Below, in pieces: positions 61,728-64,000 of a DNA stretch of 64,000 nucleotides. A program made the position numbers and the translations under genes. Numbering within the stretch: the first letter of the stretch is position 1; each line of letters begins with the position of its first letter. The DNA comes from Saccharothrix violaceirubra (GTDB lineage: Bacteria; Actinomycetota; Actinomycetes; Mycobacteriales; Pseudonocardiaceae): contig NZ_JACHJS010000001.1 of NCBI RefSeq assembly GCF_014203755.1, positions 620,001 through 684,000 of the forward strand. Reading direction: 5' to 3'. The notes beneath the pieces are model-generated. The model ran no database searches. It worked only from the letters and a program-made list of their open reading frames with translations, and had not been told where the DNA came from.

Positions 61728-64000
61728 ATGCGGGTGAACCTGCTCGGTCCGATCGAGCTGGTTTCGGCCGACGGCGTACCCGTGCCGGTGGGCGCGGCGA
61801 AACGGCGGACCGTCCTGGCGGCGTTGGCGTTGGACCTCAACCGCGTGGTGTCCGGCGACCGGCTGCTGTCGCTGGTGTGGGACGACGCGCCGCCGCCGCA
61901 GGCGAAAGCCGCACTCCAGGGGCACGTCGCGCAGCTGCGCAAGGTGCTCGGCGACGGGGTGGACCTGGTCACGCGGGCGCCCGGCTACGTGCTCGTCGGC
62001 GACCGGTCGGCGGTCGACGTGTTCCGGTTCGAGGACCTGGTGGACGCCGCGCGGGACGCGCCCGACGAGGTCGCCGTCGGGCATCTGCGCGCGGCGTTGG
62101 CGTTGTGGCGCGGCCCGGTGCTCGCGGACGTGCCCGGCGACCGGTTGCGCGAGGCGGTGTCGGCACGCCTGGACGAGGCGCGGTTGGTGGCCGTGCAGGA
62201 GATGGGCACCCGGCTGCACCGTCTCGACAGGTCGGCCGAGGCGGTGTCCGTGCTGGCCGAGGCGGTGGCCGAGCACCCGTTGCGCGAACCGCTCGTGGCC
62301 GCGTTGGTGCTGGCGTTGCACGGTGGTGGGCGGCAGGCCGAGGCGTTGGACGTCGTGCGCCGCACCCGCGAACGCCTCGCCGACGAGCTGGGCGTCGACC
62401 CCGGCCCGGAGTTGCGGGACGCGTTCGAGCGCGTGCTCGCGGGCGACCGCCGGCCGGTGGAGAGCGTGCCCGCGCAACTGCCCCGCGAGCACCGGGGCTT
62501 CGTCGGCCGGACGGACGAGCTGTCCGACCTCGACGCCGGCCACGACTCCGCGATCCACCTGCTGGTCGGACCCGCGGGCGTCGGCAAGACCGCGTTGGCG
62601 CTGCGGTGGGCGCATCGCGTGGCCGCCGACTTCCCGGACGGGCAGCTCTTCGCCGACCTGCGCGGGTTCGACGAGACCGAGCCGCTGGATCCGGGCACGG
62701 CGCTGGTCGGGTTCCTGCGCGCGTTCGGCGTGACCGACGCGCAGGTCGCGGCCGATCTCGAAGGCCGGGCCGCGCAGTTCCGGTCGCTGCTCGCGGACCG
62801 GCGCGTGCTGGTGCTGCTGGACAACGCGCGGTCCGCGTCGCAGGTCAGACCCCTGCTGCCCGGCTCGGGACGGTGTCTGGTGCTGGTCACGAGCCGGCAC
62901 CGGCTCGACGACCTCGTGGCGACCGAGGGCGCCACGGCGTTGGCCGTGCCGACGTTGCCCGAGGACAGCGCGGTGGACCTGCTCGCCGCGTTGCTCGGCC
63001 GGCAGCGCGTCGACGACGAACCCGACGCGGTCGCCGAGCTGACCGCGTTGTGCGACCGACTGCCGCTGGCGTTGCGCATCGCGGGCGCGCGGCTGGCGTC
63101 CCGGCCGCGCTGGACGATCCGGTCGTTGGTCGACGAACTGCGCGATGAGCAGCACCGGCTGGCGCTGCTGTCGCTGCCCGAGGCCGGACGGGGCGTGCAC
63201 GCGGCGCTCGCGGTGAGCTACCGGGAGCTGCCCGAGGGCGCGGCGCGGTTGTTCCGGACGTTGGGCCTGCACCCTGGGGCCGACCTGGACAGTTACACGG
63301 CGGCGGCGTTGCTGGACATCAACGTGGTGACCGCGCGGACGCACCTGCGCACGTTGGCCTACACGAACCTGTTGCACGAGACCACGCCCGACCGGTACGC
63401 GCGGCACGACCTGGTGCGGTTGTTCACCCGCCAGCTCGTGTCGGTGGAGTCCGAAGTGGACACCAAGGTGGCGCGGTTGCTGGACTACTACGTGTTCGTG
63501 GGGGATTCCGCGCGCACGCACCTGTCCGACCACGTGCGCCCGTTCCCGCCGCCCGAGCACGTGCCCGCGAGTCACCCGGCGTTGGACTCGCACGCGGCGG
63601 CGTTGGAGTGGTTCACGGTCGAGGAGCCGAACCTGCGGTCGGCGTTGGACGTCGCGTTGGCCGGCGGCGGCTTGCGGCGGACGTGGCAGCTCGCGTTGTG
63701 CCTGGACGCGTTCCACTTCCGGCGCGGCGACCGGTTGGACCGCGTGACGCTGTGCCGGATCGGCGCCCAGGCCGCGCGTCGGCTGGGCGACGCGCACGGG
63801 GAGGCGACGTTCCTGCTGCGCCTGGGGTCGACGCTGGCCGATCTCGGCCGGGTCGAGGAGGCGGTGGACGAGTGCACGCGGGCGGCGGAACTCGCGGGCG
63901 GCGACCGTGACCTGGAGTTGGCCGCGTCGGCGAACCTGGGGTACTGCCTGATGGCCGACGGGCGGCTCGACGAGGCGCAGCGGTGGATGACGACGGCGTT
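61728..64000 (+). CDS. AfsR/SARP-type transcriptional regulator, 3' partial
   Basis: At least 757 residues, running off the right edge. Winged-helix output domain (RVNLLGPIELVSADG, KRRTVLAALALDLNRVVSGD; about 1-90), bacterial transcriptional activation domain (about 95-245, ending RLADELGVDPGPELRDAFE), an NB-ARC ATPase (Walker A VGPAGVGKTALALRW near 281, RVLVLLDNARSASQV, LPLALRIAGARLASR), then TPR-like helices. AfsR-type proteins integrate signals to activate secondary metabolite genes. ATG 61728 follows GAGAGG. It is divergent from the type VII operon. Confidence 0.92.
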   Translation, partial: MRVNLLGPIELVSADGVPVPVGAAKRRTVLAALALDLNRVVSGDRLLSLVWDDAPPPQAKAALQGHVAQLRKVLGDGVDLVTRAPGYVLVGDRSAVDVFRFEDLVDAARDAPDEVAVGHLRAALALWRGPVLADVPGDRLREAVSARLDEARLVAVQEMGTRLHRLDRSAEAVSVLAEAVAEHPLREPLVAALVLALHGGGRQAEALDVVRRTRERLADELGVDPGPELRDAFERVLAGDRRPVESVPAQLPREHRGFVGRTDELSDLDAGHDSAIHLLVGPAGVGKTALALRWAHRVAADFPDGQLFADLRGFDETEPLDPGTALVGFLRAFGVTDAQVAADLEGRAAQFRSLLADRRVLVLLDNARSASQVRPLLPGSGRCLVLVTSRHRLDDLVATEGATALAVPTLPEDSAVDLLAALLGRQRVDDEPDAVAELTALCDRLPLALRIAGARLASRPRWTIRSLVDELRDEQHRLALLSLPEAGRGVHAALAVSYRELPEGAARLFRTLGLHPGADLDSYTAAALLDINVVTARTHLRTLAYTNLLHETTPDRYARHDLVRLFTRQLVSVESEVDTKVARLLDYYVFVGDSARTHLSDHVRPFPPPEHVPASHPALDSHAAALEWFTVEEPNLRSALDVALAGGGLRRTWQLALCLDAFHFRRGDRLDRVTLCRIGAQAARRLGDAHGEATFLLRLGSTLADLGRVEEAVDECTRAAELAGGDRDLELAASANLGYCLMADGRLDEAQRWMTTA

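Overview
The window comes from a high-GC actinomycete, most likely a member of the Pseudonocardiaceae (Saccharothrix/Actinosynnema/Lentzea type). Pointers are the very GC-rich third codon positions, a Kgd-type 2-oxoglutarate enzyme followed by a DUF6104 gene, an EspG/PPE-like type VII secretion locus, a 10-methyl fatty acid (tuberculostearate) gene pair, a SARP/AfsR regulator, a DasR-type chitinase operator and several leaderless promoters. It looks like chromosomal core and semi-accessory sequence: no insertion sequence, phage, tRNA, rRNA or CRISPR array was seen.

Layout. 1-2 kb: a partial ImmA/IrrE-like protein facing an XRE regulator, and a tiny membrane protein. 1.8-5.7 kb: kgd plus DUF6104. 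5.9-6.8 kb: ArsR regulator with SRPBCC protein. 6.9-13.2 kb: a fused ABC exporter and an ABC-2 pair whose ATPase has a long repetitive tail. 13.2-17.4 kb: small conserved genes, alanine dehydrogenase, then a tandem glycine riboswitch controlling gcvH and sdaA. 17.4-24.1 kb: membrane protein, glutathione peroxidase, ABC1 kinase, subtilisin-inhibitor-like protein, MFS symporter, FAD monooxygenase. 24.4-26.7 kb: metY-metX. 27-28.6 kb: secreted GH18 chitinase with a dre operator. 29.3-34.8 kb: two-component system, then two convergent acyl-hydrolase/acyltransferase units, one of them a phospholipase A2-acyltransferase fusion. 34.9-41.3 kb: TetR regulator, secreted SGNH lipase and a methylcrotonyl-CoA carboxylase/acyl-CoA dehydrogenase operon sharing operator sequences with the TetR gene. 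42.2-47 kb: AidB-like dehydrogenase, 10-methyl fatty acid pair, TetR regulator. 47.3-50.7 kb: chorismate mutase, HtrA-like protease, degenerate GGDEF/EAL protein. 51.6-58.9 kb: divergent ABC transporter, GNAT, flavin monooxygenase and flavin reductases, plausibly for salvage of S-substituted cysteines or related organosulfur compounds. 59-61.6 kb: type VII secretion-associated operon. From 61.7 kb: a SARP regulator cut by the window edge.

Shared themes. Glycine, serine and alanine genes all feed pyruvate or one-carbon metabolism. A lipid block (29-47 kb) combines predicted extracytoplasmic deacylation and acyl transfer, acyl-CoA catabolism and methyl-branched fatty acid synthesis. A family of 22-bp intergenic tandem repeats occurs three times, each time at a convergent 3'-3' gene junction. 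Two long strand-skewed non-coding stretches (about 41.3-42.2 and 50.9-51.5 kb) carry their own short tandem repeats.
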